From UBA8437 sp963582065 (GTDB taxonomy: Bacteria; Planctomycetota; Planctomycetia; Planctomycetales; Planctomycetaceae), in assembly GCA_963582065.1 (NCBI GenBank), contig CAUZRQ010000001.1, positions 62,001 to 126,000 of the forward strand: a DNA stretch of 64,000 nt, in the 5' to 3' direction. Positions 41,663 to 50,869 of the stretch are shown here, piece after piece. The position numbers and the translations under genes are program-made. Numbering within the stretch: position 1 is the stretch's first letter; every line of letters starts with the position of its first letter. Below the pieces are notes generated by a model, which saw only the letters and a program-made list of their open reading frames with translations, ran no database searches and was not told the origin of the DNA.

Positions 41663-43594
41663 ATGAGCGATTCCATGAAGCCCGTCTCGCCGGGTCGGTC
41701 GAGCGAAGGTTTCGCCTGGAAGTCGTGGGCGGCATGGTTGGCCGCCTGGGCAGCGGGACTGGTGTTCGTGGTGCCTATCGAACTGGAGCGCTGGCGGGCC
41801 GCTCCGGGCGATGGTCTCGAAGCCGTGCTGGTCGGAATCAACGTCGACACGGCACCCTATCTGTTGTGGTTGGTGTTGGGGCTGCTGATGGCTCCGTGGC
41901 GATTCGAACGGTTGTTGGCCACCGGCGGTCGAACCACCCGCCTGGCTGCCTGGTGGACGGCTCCAGCCGGCCGGGGCGGAGTGGGCGTGGTCATGTCGGT
42001 GCTGCTGGTCGGGGCCAGCTCCCTGGCGGCCAGCCTGCACGTTGCGTCTTACCCGGTTGCCGGCCCCGGCACGGCGGAATTCGGCAGCCTGCCGCCGGCG
42101 TTTCACGACGAGTACAGCTACCTGTTCCAGGCCCGCACGTTCGCCGAGGGAGAATGGGCCAACCCGGGGCACGCTTCGGCCGCCCGGCTGTTCGACCAGA
42201 TGCACGTGCTGAACGAAGACGGAGTGTTTGCCAGCCGGTATTTCCCCGGTGTCGGGGCGTGGATGGCCCCGTTTGTCGCCTGGGGAGAACCGACCTGGGG
42301 CCACTTCCTGGCCGGCCTGATCACGGCGGTCGCGGTGCTGGGCGTCGGACGAGAACTGGCCGGCAACGGGGTCGGCCTGTTGGCCGGGTTGCTGACGGCT
42401 GCGGCTCCGGGCATGGCCTTGTTCAGCAATCTCCTGCTGTCTCACCACCCGGCGCTGGCCGGGTTGTCGGTGTTCGTGTACGGGTTTCTAAGGATGCAGC
42501 GGACCGGGGTCACCGGGTGTGGGTTGGCTGCCGGTTCGGGCCTGGCCCTGGCGATGCTCTGCCGTCCGTTGACGGCCGCCGCCGTGGGGCTGCCGTTCGG
42601 CTGCTGGCTGGCGTGGTGGTGGATCCGCGGCGACGATGAAATCCGGACCGGTCGTCGCCATGTGCGGGTGGCGTCCGTCGGTGTGCCGGTGCTGCTGGGG
42701 TTGGCCGTGATGGGCTGGTACAACCACCAGTTGACCGGCGACTGGTCAACCACGCCGTACCGGGTTTTCACCGACACCTACACGCCGCGGCACGTCTTCG
42801 GGTTCGACAATGTCGTCCGAGGAGAACGGCGGATCGCCGAGATGGATGCCGTGTCCCGCGAGCGAGTCCTCGATCACTACGACCGGTGGGCCGAGAACCT
42901 GGATCGTGACCTGGCGGTTCGCAACGTGCTCAGCCGTGTGATCGAGTCGGGCAAGTGGACCGTCGGGTTGGTCACACTGATGATGACCTCGGTGGTTCTG
43001 CTGATCGGCTTCCTGCTCGGGGCGGTGCCGTTGCCGGGGCGACGTTGGCTGCCGATCGTGTTGGCCATCGTCTCGCTGCACCTGGCTCACGTGCCGTACT
43101 GGTACGCGGGGATCATGAACTGGCACTATGTTTTCGAGAGTGCGCCGTTGTGGTGCCTGCTGGTGGCCGGCGTGACGGTTGGGCTGTGGCAGATGGCTCG
43201 TCGAGTCGGTCGTCCGGGACTGGCGCTGGCGTGGACGGGCCTGTTGCTGGTCTCACCGGTAACGTCGTACCTGTCGTTCGACCCCGTCTGGTCACCGTCG
43301 GTGGTCGGATTGGCCGTCCGCGAGGTCGGGTTTGCTCGGACCCGCCATGCGGAGTTTCTTGATCTTGTGTCCCGGCGGGTGGCGAAAGATCGCGCACTGG
43401 TGCTGGTCGATCCCGACCCGACCGACCGTCACATCGACTTCGTCGTCAACCAACCGACGCTCGACACTCCTGTGCTGGTGGGACGCTATGTGCCGAAGCT
43501 GGTGCCGATGTCGAAGGTGCTGAGGACGTTTCCCGACCGCCGGGTGTTCGTCTTTGATGTCCAGGCCGGACGGCTGAGGGAGGTTCGGCGGTGA
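41663..43594 (+). CDS. Polytopic membrane protein, glycosyltransferase-C-like
   Basis: 643 residues from ATG 41663. ATG 41576 in the same frame would add 29 residues. About twelve hydrophobic helices are visible. After the first helices there is a loop FHDEYSYLFQARTFAEGEW whose acidic DEY pair resembles the catalytic loop of dolichyl-phosphate-mannose transferase-like GT-C enzymes. The last 100 residues form a soluble tail. Donor and acceptor are unknown. It faces gmd divergently across about 190 bases and overlaps folP by four bases (GTGA). Confidence 0.75.
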   Translation: MSDSMKPVSPGRSSEGFAWKSWAAWLAAWAAGLVFVVPIELERWRAAPGDGLEAVLVGINVDTAPYLLWLVLGLLMAPWRFERLLATGGRTTRLAAWWTAPAGRGGVGVVMSVLLVGASSLAASLHVASYPVAGPGTAEFGSLPPAFHDEYSYLFQARTFAEGEWANPGHASAARLFDQMHVLNEDGVFASRYFPGVGAWMAPFVAWGEPTWGHFLAGLITAVAVLGVGRELAGNGVGLLAGLLTAAAPGMALFSNLLLSHHPALAGLSVFVYGFLRMQRTGVTGCGLAAGSGLALAMLCRPLTAAAVGLPFGCWLAWWWIRGDDEIRTGRRHVRVASVGVPVLLGLAVMGWYNHQLTGDWSTTPYRVFTDTYTPRHVFGFDNVVRGERRIAEMDAVSRERVLDHYDRWAENLDRDLAVRNVLSRVIESGKWTVGLVTLMMTSVVLLIGFLLGAVPLPGRRWLPIVLAIVSLHLAHVPYWYAGIMNWHYVFESAPLWCLLVAGVTVGLWQMARRVGRPGLALAWTGLLLVSPVTSYLSFDPVWSPSVVGLAVREVGFARTRHAEFLDLVSRRVAKDRALVLVDPDPTDRHIDFVVNQPTLDTPVLVGRYVPKLVPMSKVLRTFPDRRVFVFDVQAGRLREVRR

Positions 43595-44457
43595 ACGCGA
43601 CAGGTGGAACGAGCCGGGCGCGGACCTGGCGAATCGGCGACACCACGCACGTCCTGGACGGTGATCCGTGGTTGATGGGGATCCTGAATGTCACCCCCGA
43701 CAGTTTCTCCGACGGCGGCGAGCACGTCTTGCTCGAAGCGGCCGTCGACCGGGCTCGTGCGATGGTCGACTCGGGAGCAGCGATGATCGACATCGGCGGC
43801 GAGTCGACTCGGCCGGGGGCAGAACCGGTCGAGACCGCCGAAGAGCTGCGGCGGGTGCTGCCGGTGGTCGAGGCGGTGGCTGCCGAGGTGGAGGTCCCCG
43901 TGTCGATCGACACGATGAAGGCCGAGGTGGCCCGGGCTGCTGTCGAGGCGGGTGCCAGTGCCGTCAACGACGTCTCGGGGCTGGAAGCCGACCCGGAGAT
44001 GGTCGCGACGTGTGTCGAACTGGATGTGGCGGTCGTCTGCATGCACATGCAGGGCAGACCCCGGACGATGCAGGACGATCCGGTTTACGAGGACGTGGTC
44101 GAGGAAGTGGCGAGTTATCTCGAGAGTCGGCTCGAGAGTCTGGTGTCGGCCGGGTTGCCGGCCGAGCGGGTGGTCTTCGACCCGGGGATCGGTTTCGGCA
44201 AGACCGCCGCTGACAATCTTCAACTGCTGTCTTCGATCGACCGCCTGCACCGGGCCGACCGTCCGGTGCTGGTGGGTCATTCCAGGAAGCGGTTTCTCTC
44301 GAAACTGCTGGGCCGTCCTGTCGAGGAGCGTGTGGCAGGAACGATCGGTGTGGCCGTGGCCCTGGCCGAACAGGGGGCCGAGATCATCCGGGTCCACGAC
44401 GTGGCCGCGGTGCACGACGCGCTGGTGGCCTGGCGGGTCGTTGGTGAGCAAACCTAA
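43591..44457 (+). CDS. folP: Dihydropteroate synthase
   Basis: 288 residues from GTG 43591. Joins p-aminobenzoate to dihydropterin pyrophosphate in folate synthesis. LMGILNVTPDSFSDGGEH, MIDIGGESTRPGAEPV, FDPGIGFGK and GHSRKRFLSKLLG are the family signatures. It overlaps the membrane protein gene upstream by four bases. Its stop lies 18 bases from the convergent gpsA stop. Confidence 0.97.
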   Translation: MNATGGTSRARTWRIGDTTHVLDGDPWLMGILNVTPDSFSDGGEHVLLEAAVDRARAMVDSGAAMIDIGGESTRPGAEPVETAEELRRVLPVVEAVAAEVEVPVSIDTMKAEVARAAVEAGASAVNDVSGLEADPEMVATCVELDVAVVCMHMQGRPRTMQDDPVYEDVVEEVASYLESRLESLVSAGLPAERVVFDPGIGFGKTAADNLQLLSSIDRLHRADRPVLVGHSRKRFLSKLLGRPVEERVAGTIGVAVALAEQGAEIIRVHDVAAVHDALVAWRVVGEQT

Positions 44458-44475
44458 CGAGCCGGCCGCTGGGGG

Positions 44476-45471
44476 CTACTCGTCGCGTGGCGGCCGCATC
44501 ATCAGCGAATCGGTCGCTTCGACCGCACGCTTGCCCTCGAACAGCACGCTGAACACCTCGGCGGTGATCGGCATTTCGATGCCCTGCTGTTGGGCCAATT
44601 CGTGAACGCTTCGGGTGGTCCAGACCCCCTCGGCCACCGCGTCCATGCTCTCGAGGATCTCCTCGAGTGTCTCGCCGGCTCCCAGTCTTTCGCCCACCTT
44701 GCGGTTGCGGCTGTAGGGGCTGGCACAGGTGGTGATCAGGTCGCCCATGCCGGCAAGTCCGGCGAAGGTCTGTGCCTCGGCTCCCAGCGAGGTGCCGAAA
44801 CGGGTCATTTCAACCAGTCCGCGGGTCATCAGTGCGCTCTTGGCGTTGTCGCCGTAGCCCAGTCCATCGCAGATGCCCGCGGCGATGGCGATCACGTTCT
44901 TCAACGCGGCGGCCAGTTCAACGCCGATGATGTCGACGTTGGTGTAGACGCGGAAGCGGTCGGTGGTGAAGGTCTGTTGGACGCGACGGGCCAGGGCCAG
45001 GTCTCCGCTGGCGGCCACCACGCTGGCCGGCAGCCTGCGACTGATTTCCTCGGCATGGCTCGGTCCGCTCAGCGACACCACCGCTCGACTGCCCAGCACG
45101 TCGCCGATGATCTCGCTGGGCCGTTGGAACGTCTCATTCTCGATCCCCTTGATCACGCTGACGACCGGCCGGTCGTCGGTCAGGTCGGCGGAAATCTCGG
45201 ACAGACAATCGCGGAGGAAGGCGGTGGGGACGGCCATCACCAGCAGGTCGCTGTCGGCCACGGCTGCGGCGATGTCCGCGGTGATCTCGACCGATTCCGG
45301 AATCGTGATCCCCGGCAGCAGCCGCTTGTTTTCACGGATTGTGGCCATGTCTGCGGCGTGGTCGGCATTGCGGGCCCAGAGACTGACGTGTTGCTCGGGG
45401 TTTTCGGCGAGGACGATCGCGCAGGCGGTCCCCATCGCTCCTCCACCGATGACCGTGATGCGGCTCGACAT
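44476..45471 (-). CDS. gpsA: Glycerol-3-phosphate dehydrogenase [NAD(P)+]
   Basis: 331 residues. Makes sn-glycerol-3-phosphate for phospholipids. The N-terminal cofactor motif is TVIGGGAMGTACA, and VISVIKGIENE-type and LSGPSHAEE motifs and ALKNVIAIAAGICDGLGYGDNAKSALMTRGLVEM, with the catalytic Lys, identify it. plsY, which uses the product, lies at 56061, and glpK at 58862. Confidence 0.96.
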   Translation of the reverse strand: MSSRITVIGGGAMGTACAIVLAENPEQHVSLWARNADHAADMATIRENKRLLPGITIPESVEITADIAAAVADSDLLVMAVPTAFLRDCLSEISADLTDDRPVVSVIKGIENETFQRPSEIIGDVLGSRAVVSLSGPSHAEEISRRLPASVVAASGDLALARRVQQTFTTDRFRVYTNVDIIGVELAAALKNVIAIAAGICDGLGYGDNAKSALMTRGLVEMTRFGTSLGAEAQTFAGLAGMGDLITTCASPYSRNRKVGERLGAGETLEEILESMDAVAEGVWTTRSVHELAQQQGIEMPITAEVFSVLFEGKRAVEATDSLMMRPPRDE

Positions 45472-45639
45472 CGTCTGTTGCTCAATTCGTTCCGAATCCG
45501 GCCGTCTGCACCGGTGACGACCACCGACGAGGGCATTCTAGACCAAGCGGAGGTGCAACAGAAGAGAGCGTCGCACGAGCCAAACGTGGGCCGTCGGGGG
45601 CGTTGGAGAGAGGACTGGGAGGACGGGGGAAATCTGGTG

Positions 45640-45668
45640 TTGACGCATTTGGCGACATGAAGACAATT
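45640..45668 (+). promoter_or_regulatory. Likely promoter for the beta-barrel protein gene
   Basis: TTGACG (45640-45645) and ACAATT (45663-45668) are separated by 17 bases and lie about 52 bases before the GTG at 45721. This is the best -35 match in the divergent region shared with gpsA. Confidence 0.45.
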
Positions 45669-45720
45669 CGCATTCGCTGCCCTCTCTCCTACTCCACTCC
45701 CGCGTTCCGCAGGTGCGACT

Positions 45721-46902
45721 GTGACTGCGCCCGTCAAAATCCTCGTCTCGTTGTGTCTGGTCATTCCGGCGGGGGCCTCGGCATCCGAGCCAAGCCTGCT
45801 GGTCGATACTGTGGTCCGTGCTCAATCGCCGATGGCAACGGCCCCGACCGTTCCGACATACGCACCGGTGTACGCGCCGACCTACGATCCGACTCCGGCG
45901 GGGTGGTATCCCGCGGCCACGCAGCCGATGACGTGGATGGCGATGCCGGTGCTGCAGACGGGGAACCCGATGGGGATTGTCCCGGCACCCGGTGTCCAGG
46001 CGGCCCCGTGGGCGGCACAGCCCACACCGGGGCAGGTGCCCGGCGGCATGACTTTCGGGGCCCATTCCAGCCTGCAGCCCTATCGGCTCAATGCCTGGAC
46101 CGGTCGGGTTGAGAGTGGATTCCTTCCCAGGGAAAGAACCGAGGGACGGTTGGGACAATTCGGCGTGACCGAACTCGACGTGGAACTGGAATTCTCGGGA
46201 CTGTTCATGCCCGGCTGGATCTTCAGCTTCACCCAGATCATCGACACCCGGTGGTGGGATGGGCCGAGTGATCCCGGAGTCGATGCGGCTGACCCGGGTA
46301 ACGGCTTGTCGTCCCAGGTTTACCGGATCGGCTGGGACCTGGAACTGGCCACTATCAACCAGGGGGCCTACAGTGCCCAGCTGGCCTTCACGCCTTCGCT
46401 GGCCACCGACTTCGACAGCGGAGTCGATTCGGATTCCTGGCTGTTCGATGGCCGTGCCGTGATCTACTACCAGTATCCGGGCATGACGATCGCCCTGGGT
46501 GTTGGATATTGGGACCGGGTCAAGGACCGCGTGATCCCCTACGCGGGTGTGATCTTCAAGCCCGATGCGATGTGGGAATGGCAGTTGATGTTCCCGCAGT
46601 CACGGATCAGCGTCTTCCTGGGCAACTACGGCGGCAACTCGAGCTGGATGTACACCAAGGCCGAGTACCATGTCGAAGCCTATGACGTGACGGTCCAGCG
46701 GACCCATGGTTCTGCGGCGGTCCGCGACCAGGTGGAATTCGAGGACTACCGCCTGATGATGGGATTCCGGTCCGAGGCGCTGCAGTACTCGAGTTTCATC
46801 GAGGCTGGCTGGGTCTTTGGTCGCGAAGCCCGTTTCGCCGGATCGACGCCGGGGTTCGACATCGTCGACGGTTTCATTGCCCGAGCTGGTGTCAGCTTCT
46901 GA
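45721..46902 (+). CDS. Secreted protein with Pro-rich linker and beta-barrel-like C terminus
   Basis: 393 residues from GTG. A signal peptide covers about residues 1-22 (ILVSLCLVIPAGASA). A Pro/Thr/Tyr-rich stretch follows (residues 35-110, with APVYAPTYDPTP-type repeats). The remaining 270 residues alternate polar and aromatic positions as in outer-membrane strands (for example YRIGWDLELATINQGAYSAQLAF and TIALGVGYWD), and the last residue is Phe, as in many outer-membrane proteins. No family was recognised, and the outer-membrane placement is inference. Confidence 0.8.
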   Translation: MTAPVKILVSLCLVIPAGASASEPSLLVDTVVRAQSPMATAPTVPTYAPVYAPTYDPTPAGWYPAATQPMTWMAMPVLQTGNPMGIVPAPGVQAAPWAAQPTPGQVPGGMTFGAHSSLQPYRLNAWTGRVESGFLPRERTEGRLGQFGVTELDVELEFSGLFMPGWIFSFTQIIDTRWWDGPSDPGVDAADPGNGLSSQVYRIGWDLELATINQGAYSAQLAFTPSLATDFDSGVDSDSWLFDGRAVIYYQYPGMTIALGVGYWDRVKDRVIPYAGVIFKPDAMWEWQLMFPQSRISVFLGNYGGNSSWMYTKAEYHVEAYDVTVQRTHGSAAVRDQVEFEDYRLMMGFRSEALQYSSFIEAGWVFGREARFAGSTPGFDIVDGFIARAGVSF

Positions 46903-46953
46903 GCCGAAAACGGGTCCCGCGGGGCTTTGCGAGAGGCTGCTTCCAAGCGGGAG

Positions 46954-47697
46954 ATGCGGGTGAGTTCGCCGGTCGCGATCGTGCTGGCTGCCGGCGAAGG
47001 CCGACGGATGCAGTCGGACCTGCCCAAGGTGTTGCACACCGCGCGGGGGCGTCGGTTGGTCGACTGGGTGCTCGATGCCGCTCGTGCCGCCGGCGTCACG
47101 CGAATGGTGGTGGTCGTGGGCCACAAGGCCGACGAGGTGCGTGCGGCCCTTTCGGATCAACCCGACGTGTCGTTTGCCCTGCAGGCCGAACAACTGGGAA
47201 CCGGTCATGCGGTCTCGATGTGTCGAGACGCTCTGTCTGACCATCACGGCCCGATCGTGGTGCTCAACGGAGACATGCCGTTGATTCGCGGCGAATCGAT
47301 CGGGGCACTTCTGGATGCACAGCGGCAGAAGTCGGCCGCCTGCGTGGTGGGGACGGCCCGGACCGAGGCGAACGTGGGGTTGGGGCGAATCGTGCGCGAC
47401 GAGCGTGGCGAGTTTGTTCGTATCGTCGAGGAGATCGATGCGACGCCGGAGGAGGCGGCGATCGAGGAGATCAACACGGGCTTGTACGCGTTCGACGGTC
47501 CACGGTTGTGGGATGCGCTGTCCCGGGTCGAGCCGAACAACCAGCAGGGACAGTTCTACCTGACCGACTGTGCAGAGATTCTGCTCTCCGACGGACGTCG
47601 GGTGATCGCCTCGTGTTCGCTGGACATCAAGGAGGCGATGGGTGTGAATACTCCCGAGCAACTGGCCGAGGTCGAAGCATCGCTGTCGGGCACTTGA
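46954..47697 (+). CDS. glmU: UDP-N-acetylglucosamine pyrophosphorylase-type nucleotidyltransferase (GlmU N-terminal domain only)
   Basis: 247 residues from ATG 46954. GTG 46960 is nearly as good. AIVLAAGEGRRMQSDLPKVLH is the GlmU pyrophosphorylase signature, with QLGTGHAV, LNGDMPL and EINTGLYAF. The usual C-terminal left-handed beta-helix acetyltransferase domain (about 200 residues) is missing, so acetylation of glucosamine-1-phosphate must be done by another protein or this enzyme uses another sugar. prs follows, as in many glmU-prs pairs. Confidence 0.88.
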   Translation: MRVSSPVAIVLAAGEGRRMQSDLPKVLHTARGRRLVDWVLDAARAAGVTRMVVVVGHKADEVRAALSDQPDVSFALQAEQLGTGHAVSMCRDALSDHHGPIVVLNGDMPLIRGESIGALLDAQRQKSAACVVGTARTEANVGLGRIVRDERGEFVRIVEEIDATPEEAAIEEINTGLYAFDGPRLWDALSRVEPNNQQGQFYLTDCAEILLSDGRRVIASCSLDIKEAMGVNTPEQLAEVEASLSGT

Positions 47698-47788
47698 CAA
47701 TCGCAGGTGGGTCGGGCAGAAATGGTGCGCCGTGGGGATCTTGGGCCGCGCCGACCGTGGTACCGGATTCGGTTTGCGGAGGGGGGGC

Positions 47789-48736
47789 ATGTACGATCAT
47801 CTGACGCTGATCAGCGGTCGCGGCCATCCGTCATTGAGTCAGGAAATCTCCGAACACCTGGGCCTGCCGCTCGGGGCGGTCGAGGTGGCTGATTTTCCCG
47901 ACGGCGAGATCAGTGTTCAGCTGGATCACAACATCCGCGGGCGTGACGTGTTCCTGGTCCAGCCGACCGGTCCCCCGGCAAACGACAACCTGATGGAGTT
48001 GTTGATCCTGATCGACGCCTGCCGCCGGGCCAGTGCTGCGAGGATCACCGCGGTGATCCCCTACTTCGGCTACGCACGGCAGGATCGCAAGGATGCCGGG
48101 CGGGTGCCGATCACCGCCAAGCTGGTTGCCAACCTGATCGTGCAGGCCGGGGCGGATCGCGTGCTGACGATGGATCTGCATGCGGCACAGATCCAGGGGT
48201 TCTTCGATGTCCCCGTCGATCATCTCTATGCGGCCCCGATTCTTGACGAGTACTTTCAGTCGCTGGGCCTGCCCCCCGAGGAAATCGTGGTCTTGAGTCC
48301 CGACGAGGGAAGCATCAAGCGGAGCCTCACGCACGTTCGCGAATTGGGCGGGTCCCTGGCGATTGTCGACAAGCGGCGAAGCAGTGCGACCGAGACCGAT
48401 CAGGCGAACCTGATCGGAGGCCCGATCGCCGGCCGCACGGTACTGATCTTCGACGACATGATCAGCACGGGGGGATCGATCGTGGGAGCCGTCGAAGTGG
48501 CTCGGGAACACGGTGCCCGCGAGATCTACGTCAGTGCCACTCATGCGGTGCTTTGTGGTCCAGCTCCGGAAAGGCTCCGTGAGGCGGGTATCAAGCAATG
48601 CGTATTCACCAACAGCCTGCCGCTGTCGGCCGAAAAGCACTTGCCGGACATGATAGTGGTCTCGGTGGCACCGCTGCTGGGTGAGGCGATCCGGCGGATC
48701 CACCGAAACGAATCGGTCAGCGGGCTGTTCGGCTAG
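47789..48736 (+). CDS. prs: Ribose-phosphate pyrophosphokinase
   Basis: 315 residues from ATG 47789, which follows GGAGGGGGGGC at close spacing. Makes PRPP for nucleotides, His and Trp. RKDAGRVPITAKLVANLI, VLTMDLHAAQIQGFFDVPVDHLYA and the PRPP loop VLIFDDMISTGGSI are present. Class I enzyme with the usual regulatory flap. Its stop overlaps the convergent GH3 gene by four bases. Confidence 0.97.
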   Translation: MYDHLTLISGRGHPSLSQEISEHLGLPLGAVEVADFPDGEISVQLDHNIRGRDVFLVQPTGPPANDNLMELLILIDACRRASAARITAVIPYFGYARQDRKDAGRVPITAKLVANLIVQAGADRVLTMDLHAAQIQGFFDVPVDHLYAAPILDEYFQSLGLPPEEIVVLSPDEGSIKRSLTHVRELGGSLAIVDKRRSSATETDQANLIGGPIAGRTVLIFDDMISTGGSIVGAVEVAREHGAREIYVSATHAVLCGPAPERLREAGIKQCVFTNSLPLSAEKHLPDMIVVSVAPLLGEAIRRIHRNESVSGLFG

Positions 48737-50448
48737 GTCGCCTGCCCGGTGAGACCTGTGTCGGGAGCGTAGTCGCGAAGGAACGCGTTGCTGGTTTCGA
48801 GGTCGGGGATCAGGCAGGGGTGCTTGTACTGTTCGAGACTTCCACCTTGCTTCTGCCGCCGCTTCGAGGCGAACCGGGACCAGCTGCCGGTGGGGATCCG
48901 GGTCAATTGAAGCGGTGCCAGCCGTCCCGAGTTTCGTTTCTCGCGATACTCCATGTTGAGTTCCTGCAGGCTCCGGTCAACTCGATCGGCCAACTGGTCC
49001 CACGACGAGGAAGCCGACGTGTCGGCTTCCTCGATCACCAGCCGGTAACCGGGCGGCTCACCCCAGACTGGCATCGCGGTGAACTGGTCGAGTTCGATTT
49101 CCAGACCGTCGGCACCGAGCCGGACGGATTCGACGACCTGTGATTCGGAGATCTTCTCGCCGGTGATGTTGGCGATGTGGGCGCCTTTGTGCAGGAATCT
49201 CAGCAGAGGCGTTGTTCCGCAGAAGCCCGTGCAGCGAACCACGTCGCAGATGTCGTAGCGATAAAGTCCCGAACCGGTCGTCAGCAGGATGTAGTAGTCG
49301 GTGTCGATGTCCAGTTCGTGGGCTTCGAGCACCGTCGGGTCGGATGTGCCGTACTCGTCGGCCGGGATGAATTCGTAGAAGTTCGAAACGACATCCAGCA
49401 CGCCGTCGCAACAGTTGTCCTCGAGCGGAATAGTCATCCGCCCCTCGCTGGCATGCAGGCCGTGGTCGCGGGTCACCACGTCGCCGTAGCACTCGCGGAC
49501 GGCGTCGAAGTACGCGGCGCAGCTTCCACCGGTCCACACGGCCAGGAACCGCATCTTGTCCCAGTAGTCTCTGGGATGGAGGCCGCCGGTTCGCTCGACG
49601 ATCCCTTCCAACTCGGCGGCTCGGCGACGTCGCGGCCTGAGTCGACCAGTCAACTCGGAACGGATATCCCGGGCGATCTCGAACTCGCTGCTGAGAGTGC
49701 CGTCGGCGATGTCACGAATCAGCGTTTCGCGGTGCTCGTTGGCGAAGCGGGCCACGTGCAACAGCGTGCTGGGGTTGGCGGTGGTCACTGTGCCGACCCG
49801 GCCGTCGGCGACCGCTGACCGCATCGCCGCGTAGTACTTGGCCTCGGGATTCTCGATCCGCGCCACCGCGAAGGGGATGGTGTACATGAAGCGAATCACG
49901 AACGGAGACTGCATCATCACGGCCAGTCCGCTGATGTTCCCGCACGGGGTGCCGCCCTCGGAGTGAAACTGCTCATGGTGGCTGACGAACTGGACGATCT
50001 TCTGGCCGGTGGCAGCGAAGTGGTCGTCGTAGGCGAAGATGGCCCACGTTTTCCAGCCACGGCGGTAGTCGTCCATGAACCGGCGGCTGACCGGGATGAA
50101 CTTGGCTTCGGCGGTGGTCCCGCTGCTGAGCGTGAACATCAGCAGCGGGTTGTCGGGGCCGAGCATCGCGGCCTGGTTGCCGGCCTTGAGTTGCTCGATC
50201 CAGGGCCGGTAGTGTTCGTAGTCGGACACCCCGATACAGCGGCGGAACTCCTCGGTGCTGGTTGCCCGGTCGAGACCGTGCTCGCGTCCGAAGTCGCTGG
50301 GGCCATTGAGCCTCAGCAGGTCTCGCAGGACGCCCTGCTGAGTAGTCCGGCAGTCGGCCGTGGCGGCCAGGAACTGCCGGCCGAGTCTCCTCATCCGCCA
50401 TCGGGGAAAAGTGCCCGCCAGCGATTGCAAGGTGGAGCGGATATCCAT
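48733..50448 (-). CDS. GH3 family acyl-acid-amido synthetase-like protein
   Basis: 571 residues. GH3 fold of the adenylate-forming superfamily: MFTLSSGTTAEAKFIPVS is the phosphate-binding loop, with EFIPADEYG, YILLTTGSGLYRYDICDVV and ITGEKISESQVVESV as later motifs. Plant GH3 enzymes conjugate hormones to amino acids. The bacterial members have no known substrate. The C-terminal third contains a KHPCLIPDLET-like end. It overlaps prs by four bases. Confidence 0.9.
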   Translation of the reverse strand: MDIRSTLQSLAGTFPRWRMRRLGRQFLAATADCRTTQQGVLRDLLRLNGPSDFGREHGLDRATSTEEFRRCIGVSDYEHYRPWIEQLKAGNQAAMLGPDNPLLMFTLSSGTTAEAKFIPVSRRFMDDYRRGWKTWAIFAYDDHFAATGQKIVQFVSHHEQFHSEGGTPCGNISGLAVMMQSPFVIRFMYTIPFAVARIENPEAKYYAAMRSAVADGRVGTVTTANPSTLLHVARFANEHRETLIRDIADGTLSSEFEIARDIRSELTGRLRPRRRRAAELEGIVERTGGLHPRDYWDKMRFLAVWTGGSCAAYFDAVRECYGDVVTRDHGLHASEGRMTIPLEDNCCDGVLDVVSNFYEFIPADEYGTSDPTVLEAHELDIDTDYYILLTTGSGLYRYDICDVVRCTGFCGTTPLLRFLHKGAHIANITGEKISESQVVESVRLGADGLEIELDQFTAMPVWGEPPGYRLVIEEADTSASSSWDQLADRVDRSLQELNMEYREKRNSGRLAPLQLTRIPTGSWSRFASKRRQKQGGSLEQYKHPCLIPDLETSNAFLRDYAPDTGLTGQAT

Positions 50449-50497
50449 CGGCGGGTTGGAGGGAGTTTGGGAGACGCGTTGACTGGTCTGCTACGAA

Positions 50498-50749
50498 CTA
50501 TTCGGACTCCTCGGTCGCATCCTGCGCCTCTTCGCCCAGTTCACCCTCTCCCTCTTCCTCTTCCTTCTTCTTCTTTTTCTTCCGGCCGATCACGCTCTTG
50601 ATGACACGAACCTTGGGGAGTCCGAAAGGACTCTGGCCATCCTGCCAGCGATCCTCGAACTCGAGTTTCTCGATTCGCTCGCTTCTCTTCAGCACGTTGC
50701 GGGTACGCTCCAGCCGTCCCGTGCGGCGAAGGCTCTTGTCGATCGTCAC
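50498..50749 (-). CDS. Small basic protein of the Planctomycetes/Verrucomicrobia/Chlamydiae family, with charged tail
   Basis: 83 residues from GTG 50749. The core SLRRTGRLERTRNVLKRSERIEKL and FGLPKVRVIK matches the small basic protein family of the PVC group (VLKRxERIxxL ... FGLPK). The last 30 residues add a lysine run (KKKKKK) followed by an acidic Glu/Gly/Asp tail. The function is unknown. An RNA or ribosome link has been proposed for the family from its charge. A longer frame starting at 50878 runs through the promoter region and was rejected. Confidence 0.85.
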   Translation of the reverse strand: MTIDKSLRRTGRLERTRNVLKRSERIEKLEFEDRWQDGQSPFGLPKVRVIKSVIGRKKKKKKEEEEGEGELGEEAQDATEESE

Positions 50750-50840
50750 CGTGGCATCTCCCCGGGTCGGCGCGGTAGAGTCGGTTCGAAACCCATCTAC
50801 AGGGCACCCGGCCGGACTTGCGCCGAAACTCTGAAACTCA

Positions 50841-50869
50841 ATCGTAGGACGACGTTGCTTCGAATGCAA
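50841..50869 (-). promoter_or_regulatory. Likely promoter of the small basic protein gene
   Basis: On the minus strand TTGCAT (50864-50869) and TACGAT (50841-50846) are 17 bases apart, about 90 bases before the GTG. A GTTGC-N7-GCAAC inverted repeat (50854-50870) overlaps the -35 region and could be an operator. Confidence 0.45.
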
